Positions 8,847 to 18,250 are shown, numbered from the stretch's first letter. The stretch: 51,069 nucleotides of DNA from an uncultured Collinsella sp. (GCA_902470815.1 CABRHS010000014.1:1-51069); one strand, 5' to 3'. The notes: generated by a model not told the origin, from the sequence alone. Numbers and translations: made by a program.

Positions 8847-10061
8847 ATGTTGCCTGTCGATGAGCAGATGCGCATCATCACCTCCGGCGCCGCCAAGATC
8901 GTGCCCGAGGCCGACCTCAAGAAGAAGCTCGAGCGCGGCGTGCCGCTCAACATCAAGCTCGGCGTCGACCCCACCAGCCCCGACCTGCACCTGGGCCATG
9001 CCGTGCCGCTGCGCAAGATGCGCCAGTTCCAGGACCTCGGCCACCGCGTGACCCTCATCATCGGAAACGGCACCGCCACCATCGGCGACCCGTCCGGCAA
9101 GAACTCCACGCGCCCGCAGCTCACCCAGGAGGAGGTCGAGGCCAACGCCGCGACCTACGTCTCCCAGGCCATGAAGATCCTCGACCCCGAGAAGACCACC
9201 ATCGTGCATAACGGCGACTGGATGTTCCCCATGGGGTTGAAGGAGCTGCTCTCCATCGCATCCAAGTTCACCGTGGCGCGCATCCTGGAGCGTGACGACT
9301 TCACCAAGCGCTACCAGTCGCAGACCCCCATCGCCCTGCACGAGTTCCTGTACCCCATCATGCAGGCCTACGACTCGGTCAAGATCGAGGCCGACGTGGA
9401 GATGGGCGGCAACGACCAGCTCTTCAACCTGCTCGCCGGCCGCGAGCTCATGGAGAAGATGGGCATGGAGCCGCAGATCGCGCTCACCATGCCGCTGCTC
9501 GAGGGCACCGACGGCACCCGTAAGATGTCCAAGTCCTACGGCAACTACATCGGCCTCACCGATGCTCCGGCGGACATGTTCGGCAAGACCATGTCCATCC
9601 CCGACGAGATGATCGGCAAGTACTACCGCCTGGCGAGCTCGCTCACCCCGGCCGAGGTCGATGAGATCGACGCCGCGCTGGCCGACGGCTCCGCCAACCC
9701 CTACGAGCTCAAGCGCGCCCTCGGCCGCGATCTGGTCACCACGTACCACAGCGCCGAGGCGGCGGCCGAGGCCGAGGCCGAGTTCGACCGCGTGCACAAG
9801 AACCGCGACCTTCCCACCGACATGCCCGAGGTCTCCGTTGAGATCGCGGTCAACGACGAGGGCCTCGTGTACCTGCCCGCCGTGCTTCAGGCCGCCGGCC
9901 TGGTGCCGAGCGCCGGCCAGGCCCGCCGCGACATCGACGGCGGCGGCGTCAAGCTCGATGGCGAAGCAGTCGCGCCCAAGACCTACAACGTGGACCCCGA
10001 GGCGCTCAAGCCCGGCACGGTCCTGCAGGTGGGCAAGCGCCACTTCGCGCGCTTGGCGTAA
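8847..10061 (+). CDS. tyrS: Tyrosyl-tRNA synthetase
   Basis: The enzyme charges tRNA-Tyr with tyrosine. The 404-residue product is a class Ic synthetase with HLGH (48-51) in the Rossmann fold and KMSKS (226-230). A C-terminal S4-like RNA-binding region contains SAGQARRDIDGGGVKLDG. Start ATG 8847 follows AAAGG with good spacing; the upstream frame is Arg/Pro-rich and non-homologous. A candidate -10 (TACACT, 8750-8755) lies about 90 bases upstream. I saw no T-box leader. Confidence 0.95.
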   Translation: MLPVDEQMRIITSGAAKIVPEADLKKKLERGVPLNIKLGVDPTSPDLHLGHAVPLRKMRQFQDLGHRVTLIIGNGTATIGDPSGKNSTRPQLTQEEVEANAATYVSQAMKILDPEKTTIVHNGDWMFPMGLKELLSIASKFTVARILERDDFTKRYQSQTPIALHEFLYPIMQAYDSVKIEADVEMGGNDQLFNLLAGRELMEKMGMEPQIALTMPLLEGTDGTRKMSKSYGNYIGLTDAPADMFGKTMSIPDEMIGKYYRLASSLTPAEVDEIDAALADGSANPYELKRALGRDLVTTYHSAEAAAEAEAEFDRVHKNRDLPTDMPEVSVEIAVNDEGLVYLPAVLQAAGLVPSAGQARRDIDGGGVKLDGEAVAPKTYNVDPEALKPGTVLQVGKRHFARLA

Positions 10062-10125
10062 GTATCTGATCGCGTCGGCGGCGCGGGTTGCGGCCCGCGC
10101 CGTCTTGCATAAGGAGATGCCCCAC

Positions 10126-11160
10126 ATGCCCATTGCGAACGACCGCGCCACGGCTCCGCGCCTCTGCATCGTGGTCCCGTGCTACAACGAGGAGGAGGTC
10201 CTCCCCGAGACGAGTTGCCGCCTATCCGATAAGCTCGACGAGCTCACCGCCCGCGGCGCCGCGGCGCCCGGAAGCCGCGTGCTGTTCGTCGACGACGGCA
10301 GCCGCGATCGGACGTGGGAGACCGTCCTCAGGCTGCACGACGACCCTCGGGCCTTCGGCTCGCGGGCGACCGCGCCGTGGTTCGAGGGCGTGAGCTTCGC
10401 CCATAACGAGGGACATCAAAACGCGCTGTACGCAGGGCTCATGCGCGCGCTCGAGCTCGGGTTCGACTGCGCCATCTCGCTCGACGCCGATCTGCAGGAC
10501 GACATCGACGCCATGGACGAGATGCTCGAGCGTCACGCCGAGGGCGCCGAGGTGGTGTACGGCGTGCGCAGCAACCGCGACACCGACACCGCGTTCAAGC
10601 GCCGCACCGCGCACATGTTCTACGACCTCATGGCTTGGCTCGGCGTCGAGATGGTGTCCGACTCCGCCGATTACCGCCTCATGGGCCAAAGGTCCCTGCG
10701 TGCGCTCTCCGAGTACCGCGAGGTCAACCTGTTCCTGCGCGGCATCGTGCCCTCCCTCGGCTTCAAGACGGCGGAGGTGCGCTATGCCCGCGGCAAGCGG
10801 TTCGCCGGCGAGTCCAAGTACCCGCTGGGCAAGATGGTCTCGTTCGCCCTCGAGGGAATCACGTCCTTTTCGGTCAAGCCGATCCGCTGGGTCACGTGCC
10901 TGGGTGTGCTCACCCTCGTGGTGAGCCTGGTCATGGTGGTGTACACGCTCGCCAGCGCCATCTCGGGCCATGTGGTGGCGGGCTGGTCGAGCCTCATGAT
11001 CTCCATCTGGTTCGTGGGCGGTCTCACCGTCACGTCGCTGGGCATCGTGGGCGAGTACATCGGCCGCATCTATCTGGAGAGCAAGGGACGCCCGCGTTAC
11101 ATCATCGCAGAGGAGACCGACGGGCTCTCCCAGGGCGATCTGGGCGATGGGCTCGCCTGA
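10126..11160 (+). CDS. Family 2 glycosyltransferase, GtrB/dolichol-phosphate-sugar-synthase type
   Basis: This is likely an undecaprenyl-phosphate glycosyltransferase that loads a sugar onto the lipid carrier on the cytoplasmic face. The 344-residue protein has a GT-A fold start (LCIVVPCYNEEEVLPE), the nucleotide-sugar motif VDDGSRDRTW and the metal-binding SLDADLQDD. Two C-terminal membrane helices are separated by a short loop, and a basic end follows (YIGRIYLESKGRPRY), as in GtrB/ArnC-like enzymes. Start ATG 10126 is chosen because AAGGAG (10,111-10,116) abuts the in-frame ATG at 10117, leaving no spacing for it. The next gene, a polytopic membrane protein, may be its partner. Confidence 0.88.
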   Translation: MPIANDRATAPRLCIVVPCYNEEEVLPETSCRLSDKLDELTARGAAAPGSRVLFVDDGSRDRTWETVLRLHDDPRAFGSRATAPWFEGVSFAHNEGHQNALYAGLMRALELGFDCAISLDADLQDDIDAMDEMLERHAEGAEVVYGVRSNRDTDTAFKRRTAHMFYDLMAWLGVEMVSDSADYRLMGQRSLRALSEYREVNLFLRGIVPSLGFKTAEVRYARGKRFAGESKYPLGKMVSFALEGITSFSVKPIRWVTCLGVLTLVVSLVMVVYTLASAISGHVVAGWSSLMISIWFVGGLTVTSLGIVGEYIGRIYLESKGRPRYIIAEETDGLSQGDLGDGLA

Positions 11161-11193
11161 CGCGCGGCGCGCCCGGAGGGAACGGGGTTCGAT

Positions 11194-12957
11194 ATGCATA
11201 TGGACATGACCGCAAGGGATGGGATGGGCGTGCGGGATGCCGGGCGCTCGCCCTGGAGGGAGGGCGCCCGCGTGCCATGGCTTGCCGCGGCGCTGGCGAT
11301 CGCGCCGATCGTCGCGATCTGCGTTCTGCTCCCGCCCTTTTACGCCATGAACCCGGACGACCAGGTCCAGGCGCTGTTCGCGAGCGGGCGCTTCCTCAAT
11401 GCGGACGCCGGGCTGATGATGCCCTACACGCTCGCCCCGGTGAGCGTGCCGCTCGGCCTGCTGTACCGCGTCGCGCCCGCGGTTCCGTGGTACCCGTTCC
11501 TGCTGCTGGCGGGCACCGCCGTCTCGTTCGCCATCGCCTTCGACCATCTGTGGCGCGGGCGCATGCATGATGGGCTTTGCGCCGTCATGACGGTGCTGCT
11601 GCTCGGCCTCGAGGTCGTGACGCTCGGTTACTTCACGTACACCATCGTGGCGTTCCTGGTGATCTCCGCCGGGTTCATGCTGCTGCTCCGCCGGTGCGCC
11701 TTCGCCCGCGCGGGGCGCCCGCATGCAAGCGACCTGGCGGCGTGCCTGCTGATCGTCGCGGGTTACGCGCTGCGTCCCGAGTCCGGCATGGCCGCCGTGG
11801 CCGTCTTCTCGCCGTTCGCCCTGTGGGTCCTCGTCCGCAACCGGCATGCGGGGGCCATCCTTCGCGGCGTCGCCGCGCTCGCGTGCATCGGGCTGGCCGT
11901 CGCTGCCGGGCAGGCGGCGTATCGCGCGACGCCCGGGTGGGAGACCTACCCCGATTACCTCGACGCGGGTCGTTCCGTGCTCGACTACCCCGAGCTGTCC
12001 GTCGAGGAGGTCAGGTCGGTCGCGCCCGAGCTCTCCGCGAACGATGTCGAGGTCATGTACGACTGGGACTTCATCGACGAGGAGGTGTTCGGCACCGAGC
12101 TGTTCGAGCGGGTGGGCGAGGCCTCTACGCGCTTTTATCCGCAGAACCTCGTGGATTCGCTCGGCGCCAAGACCACGTACCTGCTGATCGCGTTCGCGCT
12201 CTTCGCCGGTCTCATCGCATGGCTCGTGGGCAGGGATATGGGGCGCCGCGACGTGCTCGTTCTCGCCATGGGCGTCGCGTTCATGCTCCTGGTGAGTTAC
12301 GGCCTGCTGGTCCTGCGTGCTCGCCCGCGCCTGCACGTGGTCATCCCGCTGCTCGCGGTCGCGCTGTTCGCGCTCACGACCTGCGGCTTCGCACCCAAAG
12401 CCGAAAGCCGTGGCTCTCACGCCGCCGCGCCGCGCCATGCCGGTGCGATCTCGGGCAGGCTAGCCGTCGCCGCCCCCATCGCGACGGCCCTGGTGACGGC
12501 CGCCGCGTGCCTGGGTTTCTTCCTCATGACCGTGCTGCCCGTCCGCGACCAGGCGTCCGCCCCCACCGTCGCCGCGGCGCACGCGTACGTCGAGGACCAT
12601 CCCGATCAGCTCATCGTGTGCGGCCACACGCAGAGCCTGCTTTATGCCGGCTTTGACGCCATGGCGTTTGAGGGCTGGGAGTTCCCGGGGAACGTCTTGC
12701 CCATCGGCGGGTGGGAGAGCCACACGGCCCCGTGGTACGAGTTCCTGGACCGCAACGGCCTTTCCCCGCGGGACGCGCTCATGGAGCTCGGCCGCCGCGA
12801 CGACATGGTCGCGATCTTGCAGCCGCGCGCCATGGGGCTCATGGAGGCGTACCTCACCGAGCACCTGGGCCGTCCGGTCGCATGCGAGGTCGTCGAGGAT
12901 CTCGGCCCCGGCGTGGTCGACCCCTCGGCGCATCTGCTCGTCTGCCGCTTCTCGTGA
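11194..12957 (+). CDS. Polytopic membrane protein, possible GT-C-type glycosyltransferase
   Basis: The family is not recognised with certainty. The 587-residue protein has about 10-12 hydrophobic segments. An early extracytoplasmic stretch contains NPDDQVQ. A long soluble loop (about 245-320) and a soluble C-terminal domain (about 450-587) contain HTQSLLYAGFDAMAFEGWEFPG. A membrane protein with an acidic first loop, directly after a GtrB-like enzyme, is the layout of GtrC-like or GT-C transferases that use lipid-linked sugars outside the membrane. That role is inferred from context only. It starts 33 bases after the glycosyltransferase and ends before a terminator. Confidence 0.6.
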   Translation: MHMDMTARDGMGVRDAGRSPWREGARVPWLAAALAIAPIVAICVLLPPFYAMNPDDQVQALFASGRFLNADAGLMMPYTLAPVSVPLGLLYRVAPAVPWYPFLLLAGTAVSFAIAFDHLWRGRMHDGLCAVMTVLLLGLEVVTLGYFTYTIVAFLVISAGFMLLLRRCAFARAGRPHASDLAACLLIVAGYALRPESGMAAVAVFSPFALWVLVRNRHAGAILRGVAALACIGLAVAAGQAAYRATPGWETYPDYLDAGRSVLDYPELSVEEVRSVAPELSANDVEVMYDWDFIDEEVFGTELFERVGEASTRFYPQNLVDSLGAKTTYLLIAFALFAGLIAWLVGRDMGRRDVLVLAMGVAFMLLVSYGLLVLRARPRLHVVIPLLAVALFALTTCGFAPKAESRGSHAAAPRHAGAISGRLAVAAPIATALVTAAACLGFFLMTVLPVRDQASAPTVAAAHAYVEDHPDQLIVCGHTQSLLYAGFDAMAFEGWEFPGNVLPIGGWESHTAPWYEFLDRNGLSPRDALMELGRRDDMVAILQPRAMGLMEAYLTEHLGRPVACEVVEDLGPGVVDPSAHLLVCRFS

Positions 12958-12993
12958 CCGCGCAATCGGGGTCGGGCGCGATTTGCACATGGT

Positions 12994-13026
12994 GAAGCCC
13001 GGTCGGCATCATGCCGGCCGGGCTTC
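12994..13026. terminator. Hairpin terminator between convergent genes
   Basis: A long, slightly imperfect stem (GAAGCCCGGTCGGCAT paired with ATGCCGGCCGGGCTTC) lies between the ends of the membrane-protein gene and the anti-sigma gene. The T-tract is weak (TCTCTC). Confidence 0.65.
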
Positions 13027-13058
13027 TCTCATGTCGGGCCTTGGGATGCCGCGGTGTT

Positions 13059-14186
13059 TTATGCGAGGGGCTTCAGTTCGACCGACACGGTCCCTCTCTC
13101 GCCGGTCTCATCGTCGTCGCGAGTTCCGGTTATCGAGATCTCCCGCACTTCGGCCGTGTTGACGAACATCGTGAACAGGCTCACGCAGCTTCCGTCCTCG
13201 GGGAACCGGGCGTCGAAGTAGGTGTTGATGATCTGGGTGTTTGCCGGGTCGTTGTCGCTGAGGGTGATCGTCTTGCTCGTGCCGTCGATGAAGTCGAGCG
13301 CGAGGCTCCTGGTTGCGAGTTCCGAGGTCCCGTTTTCTCCCACTTCGTAGCGGATGCCGAACGGGCTCAGGTACGCATAGGCGCCCTTCCCGTCGGAGAA
13401 CCTGCGCGCTCCGATGACGCGTTCCGGCGCGAACGTGGCGGTGAGCGCCTCGGTCTCGCGGGAGCTTTGATGCTTCTTGCCGTCATCCCAGGAGAGGCTG
13501 AGGCGCACGCCATCCAGCAGGTTGCGCGCCTCTCGCTCAAACGAGTCACCGATGGGCGAGAAGTACATGACGCCGTCCAGGTGCGTCGGGGTGAGGGTCG
13601 CGCTGTCGTAGAAGCTGCGGTAGTCGGGGAAGCCGTCGTGAGCGTTCCACATGCCGATCATGCGCAGCGCCGAGGGGTCATCGTAATCGAACACGATCTG
13701 GTTGGGCGCGCCGAGGTCGGTGTCGAGCCTGAGGCCGCTGGGGTTGTCGAGCGTGAACCGGACGATCCCGCAGCCGTTCTCATCCATGACCATGTCCTTC
13801 ACGAAGAGGGTGTACCCCCAGGCCTCCACCGTCTGCCCCACGGGCGTGACGGCGCCGGAGAGCTCCTCGGTCACCTCATCGGGGTCCACGGTCGAGTACT
13901 CTCGACGGTAGCTGAGCCCGGATTGAGGGTCGGCCCACTCGCTCAGTTCACCGACGCCATGGTCGCCCATGGCATGTTGGAAAAAGTCGCTGTTCACCAC
14001 GGCGTAGGCAGTTCCTCCGACGCCCGCAGCGGCAATGAGCGCCGCGGTTCCCACGACCGCCAATGGCCGCGCGGTGCCCCTGCGCTTGCGCTTGGCGCCC
14101 CGTGCCCGTTCCATCACGCGCTCGTACACATCGTCAGGGGCGTGCAGCTGATTCATGGCCTCGCCGAACATGCGGTGCTGGGACAT
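13059..14186 (-). CDS. Membrane anti-sigma factor-like protein, DUF4179 type
   Basis: The 375-residue product has a short cytoplasmic N-terminus (MSQHRMFGEAMNQLHAPDD), a basic segment (RARGAKRKRRGTARP), one membrane helix (about 42-62) and a large extracytoplasmic domain with a DFFQHAMGDHGVGELSEW start. This is the layout of DUF4179-type regulators paired with ECF sigma factors. Start ATG 14186 has a strong binding site (GAGGAGGAA) located inside the sigma gene, so the two genes overlap by 53 bases and are translationally coupled. The anti-sigma role is inferred from pairing and topology; the signal sensed is unknown. Confidence 0.8.
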   Translation of the reverse strand: MSQHRMFGEAMNQLHAPDDVYERVMERARGAKRKRRGTARPLAVVGTAALIAAAGVGGTAYAVVNSDFFQHAMGDHGVGELSEWADPQSGLSYRREYSTVDPDEVTEELSGAVTPVGQTVEAWGYTLFVKDMVMDENGCGIVRFTLDNPSGLRLDTDLGAPNQIVFDYDDPSALRMIGMWNAHDGFPDYRSFYDSATLTPTHLDGVMYFSPIGDSFEREARNLLDGVRLSLSWDDGKKHQSSRETEALTATFAPERVIGARRFSDGKGAYAYLSPFGIRYEVGENGTSELATRSLALDFIDGTSKTITLSDNDPANTQIINTYFDARFPEDGSCVSLFTMFVNTAEVREISITGTRDDDETGERGTVSVELKPLA

Positions 14187-14658
14187 GGTCTTCCTCCTCG
14201 ATCAGGGATTTGAGTCTGGCGCGTCCGCGCGCGAGTCGCGTGCGCACGGTCGCGGCGGGCAGTCTGAGCAGTTGGGCCACCTCATCGGTGGAATAGCCCA
14301 GGTAGTAGAAGAGCGCCAAGGGGACGCGATACCGTTCGGGCAGCTTCATGACGGCGACGAACAGGTCGGCGTGCCCCTGCGTGGGCATGGCAAGTGAGTT
14401 GGCGTAGGCCTCGATATCCTCAACGCGCCGCCAGGGCTTACGGAAGAGTGATTTGCACTCGTTGACGGTCACGCGGACAAGCCACCGTCTGAGGTGCTCC
14501 TCGCCATTGAAGCTGCCGGTGAAGCGCAGGAGTTTGACGAAGACGTCCTGGGTGACGTCGTCGGCATCGGCCGGGTCGCGTAGGTATGTGAACGCGACGC
14601 GAAAGACCATGTCGCGATATCGCTCTACCGCAAGCTTCATATCGGGTTGAAATCCCAT
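14134..14658 (-). CDS. ECF-family RNA polymerase sigma factor
   Basis: The 174-residue protein shows sigma region 2 (VFRVAFTYLRDPADADDVTQDVFVKLLR) and region 4 (LPERYRVPLALFYYLGYSTDEVAQLL followed by the recognition helix AATVRTRLARGRARL). It lacks regions 1 and 3, as ECF sigmas do. Start ATG 14658 follows AAAGGAGG. It is the first gene of an overlapping sigma/anti-sigma operon. Upstream lies a TGAAAC element with CGTT 17 bases downstream, which fits an ECF-type self-recognised promoter. Confidence 0.93.
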   Translation of the reverse strand: MGFQPDMKLAVERYRDMVFRVAFTYLRDPADADDVTQDVFVKLLRFTGSFNGEEHLRRWLVRVTVNECKSLFRKPWRRVEDIEAYANSLAMPTQGHADLFVAVMKLPERYRVPLALFYYLGYSTDEVAQLLRLPAATVRTRLARGRARLKSLIEEEDHVPAPHVRRGHESAARP

Positions 14659-14708
14659 GCGCGCCTCCTTTCAACGTGATGGTATGCGATGTGGGCCCTC
14701 GTCTATGG

Positions 14709-14735
14709 AACGTTTGGGGACGGCGAATTGTTTCA
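14709..14735 (-). promoter_or_regulatory. Candidate autoregulated ECF promoter (TGAAAC-N17-CGTT)
   Basis: On the minus strand TGAAAC (14735-14730) is followed after 17 bases by CGTT (14712-14709), about 45 bases before the sigma start codon. This resembles SigW-class ECF promoters. The -35 block lies inside a duplicated 19-bp sequence, so a second TGAAAC occurs 27 bases further upstream. Confidence 0.45.
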
Positions 14736-14766
14736 TCGGTTTGAGGGCGGCGAATTGTTTCATCGG
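14721..14766. repeat. Two direct copies of a 19-bp sequence
   Basis: CGGCGAATTGTTTCATCGG occurs at 14721-14739 and 14748-14766, a 27-bp period, in the gap between the divergent sigma and adenine deaminase genes. Confidence 0.9.
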
Positions 14767-14898
14767 GCGCTCGCGGGGCTCTCGGTCGGGTCGCTCGAGA
14801 TGCGGGCCAGATCGCGCATCGCGTGGGTTCCCTGTCGTGGACCTTCGGGTACCATGGTTGAAATTGGTCGCGATACGCGGAGGGCAGGTGCCGGGGAC

Positions 14899-16737
14899 AT
14901 GGAACTCGATATGGTCGATCTGATGCAGGCTCTGATACACACGGCGGAGGGGCGCGAGGCTGCGGACACGGTGTTCGTGAACGCCCGGATCGTCGATGTG
15001 TACCGGCTGCGCGTGGCGCGCGGCCAAGTCGCGGTCAAACGCGGCTGCATCGCCGGTGTGCTGTTCGAGGGCCGCGACTGCGAGGATGCCTCCGTTCCCG
15101 CTTGGGATGCAGAACGCGTCGTCGATTGCGGGAACCGCTACCTGGCGCCCGGCCTCATCGACGGCCATCTGCACATCGAGAGCTCGAACATCCGTCCGGC
15201 GGAGTACGCCCGCATGGCACTCGCCCGGGGCACCACCACCGCGATCGCCGACAGCCACGAGATCGCCAACGTGTGCGGCTTGGACGGTCTCGCGTTCATG
15301 ATCGAGGACGCCTCCCGCGCGCCGCTCGACATCAAGTTCATGATGCCCTCCTGCGTCCCCGCCCTGCCGGACGAGCAGGCGGGCGCCCAGATCACCGCCG
15401 CCGACATGGAGGCCTTCATGGCCGAGCGCCCCGGCGCCATCTTCGGCCTGGGCGAGATGATGAACCTTCCCGGTGTGTACGGGGCGGACGAGGAGACCTG
15501 CCGCCGCATCGCGGTCGGCGCGAAGACCGCATCCGGCCAGGTGGATGGGCACGCCCCCATGACGGCGGGCAACGACCTCAACGCCTACGCGGCCGCGGGC
15601 ATCATCGCCGACCATGAGAACACGGGTGCCGAGGAGGCCCTCGACGAGCTCTCCCGGGGCATGTACGTGATGCTGCGCGAGGGCACCTGCAGCCACGACC
15701 TCGCCAACCTCGCCCCGATCATCCGCGAGAACCCTGCGCTCGCGCGCCGCTGCTGCTTCGCCACGGACGACCGCGCGCCCTCGGACGCCCTCGGCATGGG
15801 CATGATCGACAACGCCTGCCGAGTCGCCATCGAGGAGGGGATCGACCCGGTGGTGGCCGTCTCCATGGCCACGCTTTCCGCGGCGGACGTGTTCGGACTG
15901 GACCATGGGAACCTGAGCGCGCTGCACCGCCGCGGCGCCATCGCACCCGGCAAGCGCGCCGACATCCTGCTGCTCGACGACCTCTCGTTCACGGCCGCGC
16001 CGCATCGCGTGTACAGTGCCGGCGAGCTCGTCGCCCGGGACGGCGTGTTCGCGGGCGCGATCGCCCCGGCGGAATCGGGCCTGGGCGAGCTCGAATCGCG
16101 CCTGCGCGGTTCCGTCCGCCTCCCCGAGCTCTCCCTCGACGTCTTCTCCTATGGGTTCCGCCCCGGCGAGGCCGTCATCGACGTGATTCCCGGCAACGCC
16201 GTCACCGGTGTGGCGCGGCCCGAGACCGACGAGGGGCTGCGCCGCATCATGCTCATCGAGCGCCACGGCCGCGGCGCGGACGCCCAGGCCGCCGGCGCCG
16301 ATGGCGACGGCCCCGCGGGCTCGGGCTTGGTTGGGACCCATATCGGCCGCGGTTGGGTGCGCGGCTTTACCATCTCGGGAGGCGCCATCGCGAGCAGCAT
16401 CGGGCACGACTCGCACAACGTGTGCGTGGTGGGCGACGACCCCGCCGACATGCTTGCCGCCGTGCGGGCCGTCGCGCAGGGCGGGTTCGTCCTGGTGCGC
16501 GACGGCGAGGTCGCGGCCAAGATCGACCTGCCGCTCGGCGGCCTCATGAGCGATAGGACGGCCGAGGAGCTCGCGCGCGAGCACGACGCATTCATGGAAG
16601 CGGGCCGGGCCATGGGCATCGAGCCGCCGCTCGACCCCATCATGGGCATGATCTTCCTGCCCCTGCCGGTCATCCCCACCCTGCGCATCCGCCCCGAGGG
16701 CATGTTCGACGTCACCACGTTCTCCTACGCCGAGTGA
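14899..16737 (+). CDS. ade: Adenine deaminase
   Basis: This is a metal-dependent amidohydrolase that converts adenine to hypoxanthine in purine salvage. The 612-residue product has the metal-binding GLIDGHLHIESS, the loop GTTTAIADSHEIANV, VDGHAP, and the C-terminal adenine-deaminase domain with SIGHDSHNV and IDLPLGGLMS. The region TFSYAE at the end is typical. Start ATG 14899 (MELDMVDLM) is preferred because the earlier frame crosses a repeat-bearing intergenic region with no similarity; the nearest purine-rich site (GGAGGG) is rather far, so the start is not certain. Confidence 0.93.
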   Translation: MELDMVDLMQALIHTAEGREAADTVFVNARIVDVYRLRVARGQVAVKRGCIAGVLFEGRDCEDASVPAWDAERVVDCGNRYLAPGLIDGHLHIESSNIRPAEYARMALARGTTTAIADSHEIANVCGLDGLAFMIEDASRAPLDIKFMMPSCVPALPDEQAGAQITAADMEAFMAERPGAIFGLGEMMNLPGVYGADEETCRRIAVGAKTASGQVDGHAPMTAGNDLNAYAAAGIIADHENTGAEEALDELSRGMYVMLREGTCSHDLANLAPIIRENPALARRCCFATDDRAPSDALGMGMIDNACRVAIEEGIDPVVAVSMATLSAADVFGLDHGNLSALHRRGAIAPGKRADILLLDDLSFTAAPHRVYSAGELVARDGVFAGAIAPAESGLGELESRLRGSVRLPELSLDVFSYGFRPGEAVIDVIPGNAVTGVARPETDEGLRRIMLIERHGRGADAQAAGADGDGPAGSGLVGTHIGRGWVRGFTISGGAIASSIGHDSHNVCVVGDDPADMLAAVRAVAQGGFVLVRDGEVAAKIDLPLGGLMSDRTAEELAREHDAFMEAGRAMGIEPPLDPIMGMIFLPLPVIPTLRIRPEGMFDVTTFSYAE

Positions 16738-16934
16738 GCGCCTGCGCGGTGCGGCCCGGCGGATGGGGCTCGCTCTCGGGCGGCCCGTCGGGCGGTGTAT
16801 GCCCTCGGTAAGCTTTTCGGGCTCCTTTTGTGGGGCGCGCTTGGAGGATGCGCCGCTGGGTACGCTCTTCCATATCGCATCAGCCCGCACCGCGTTCGTG
16901 GGATGGCGGGCCCCGTACGGGAGAAAGCCGTAGT

Positions 16935-17741
16935 ATGACCGAGAACATCAAGCTCATAGCCTCCGATATGGACGGCACCCTGCTCGACGGGAACGGGCAG
17001 GTCCCGCCCGAGACCTTCGACCTCATCCGCGCCCTGCGTAGCCGCGGGGTGCATTTCGCCGCGAGCTCCGGCAGGCGTTACGACCGCCTGTGCGAGTTCT
17101 TCGCGCCCGTCAAGGATCAGATGGACTTCGTCGCGTCGAACGGCGCGCAGGTGTACGCCGATGGCGTCCAGATCGACCGCGAGGTCTATTCCCATCTGGC
17201 GATCCGCCGGCTGGCAAAGACGGTCTCCATGTTCCCCAACATGCACCTGGCCCTGTTCGATCGCACGAAGTCCTACCTGCTTGACGACGAGGATAAGTTC
17301 GTTCGCGAGGTTGACAAGGACCTGCCCAACGTCGAGCGCATCTACGAGCTCCCCTCGCCGCGGGTGAGCATCATCAAGGCGAGCATCTTCTGCGACGATG
17401 GCAACGTCATGGACAACGCCTACGTGCTCCAGCGCGAGCTCGGCGACCTGTTCACCTTCGCCCCGTCCGGAAGCTCCTACATCGACGCCATGCAGCCCGG
17501 CATCTCCAAGGCGTCCGGCATCGCCCAGCTCATGGAGCATTACGGGATCGAGCGCGAGGAGGTCATGGCGTTCGGCGACGCGATGAACGACTATGAGATC
17601 ATCCGTTTCGTCGGCACCGGCTGCGCCATGGCGAACGGCAGGCCGGCGCTGCGCGCCATCGCCGACCGGGTCATCGGCAGCAACGAGGAGCATGCCGTGC
17701 AGGCGGAGATGCGCCGCATCCTCGCGTCGATGGGGGAGTAG
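16935..17741 (+). CDS. Cof-type HAD-superfamily phosphatase
   Basis: The 268-residue protein has HAD motif I (IASDMDGTLLD), motif II (FAASSGRR), a Cof-type C2 cap, Lys in PGISKASGI and motif IV GDAMNDYEII. Such enzymes dephosphorylate small phosphometabolites such as sugar phosphates, FMN or PLP; the substrate cannot be read from sequence. Start ATG 16935 follows GGGAGAAAG. The 197 bases upstream of it show no gene. Confidence 0.9.
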   Translation: MTENIKLIASDMDGTLLDGNGQVPPETFDLIRALRSRGVHFAASSGRRYDRLCEFFAPVKDQMDFVASNGAQVYADGVQIDREVYSHLAIRRLAKTVSMFPNMHLALFDRTKSYLLDDEDKFVREVDKDLPNVERIYELPSPRVSIIKASIFCDDGNVMDNAYVLQRELGDLFTFAPSGSSYIDAMQPGISKASGIAQLMEHYGIEREEVMAFGDAMNDYEIIRFVGTGCAMANGRPALRAIADRVIGSNEEHAVQAEMRRILASMGE

Positions 17742-17962
17742 CGCCGCGCCGGGCGACCTCGCCCGGACGCATGAGCCATGGAGTGTGCGTGTTCGCCCGC
17801 GAAATCCGCTAGACTGGGAACACTGCACCGCAATGGAGTATCCGGCGCGGTCGCGTCCGCGCGGCCCCGCCCCTCCGCCTTCTGTCTCGCCCGGTTTGCG
17901 AGAGGGGAGGTGTCATCGATGAACCGGCGGCCCGGCGCCGCCCCGTCCCGAAGGGAGCCCTC

Positions 17963-18250
17963 ATGGCAGAGACCTCCTCCAGCCGCGTGGTCATCACCGT
18001 CCTCGGCAAGAACCGCCCCGGTATCGTCGCGGGCGTGACGCGCGTGCTTTCCGACGCCGACGTCGATATCCGCGATATCACCCAGAGCATCATCGAGGAC
18101 ATCTTCACGATGACCCTCATCGCCGACGCCTCCAAGGCGACGCTCGACTTCACCCAGCTCCAGGAGGCGCTCGCCGGCGCCGGTGCCGAGCTGGGCGTGA
18201 CCGTCGAGATGCAGCGCGAGGACGTTTTCCAGTTCATGTACCGTCTGTAG
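17963..18250 (+). CDS. ACT domain protein, UPF0237 type
   Basis: This is a 95-residue single-domain ACT protein. It opens with VVITVLGKNRPGIVAGVTRVL, the ligand-binding Gly-rich turn of ACT domains, and continues with DVDIRDITQSIIEDIFTMTLIAD. Stand-alone members are thought to sense amino acids. In some genomes a UPF0237 gene is followed by a larger DUF711 partner; that partner is absent here and citrate synthase follows instead. It starts after GAAGGGAG. Confidence 0.88.
   Translation: MAETSSSRVVITVLGKNRPGIVAGVTRVLSDADVDIRDITQSIIEDIFTMTLIADASKATLDFTQLQEALAGAGAELGVTVEMQREDVFQFMYRL

Noticed and set aside
14671..16890. 739-codon minus-strand frame
   Set aside because: It is antisense to adenine deaminase and has no recognisable domain.
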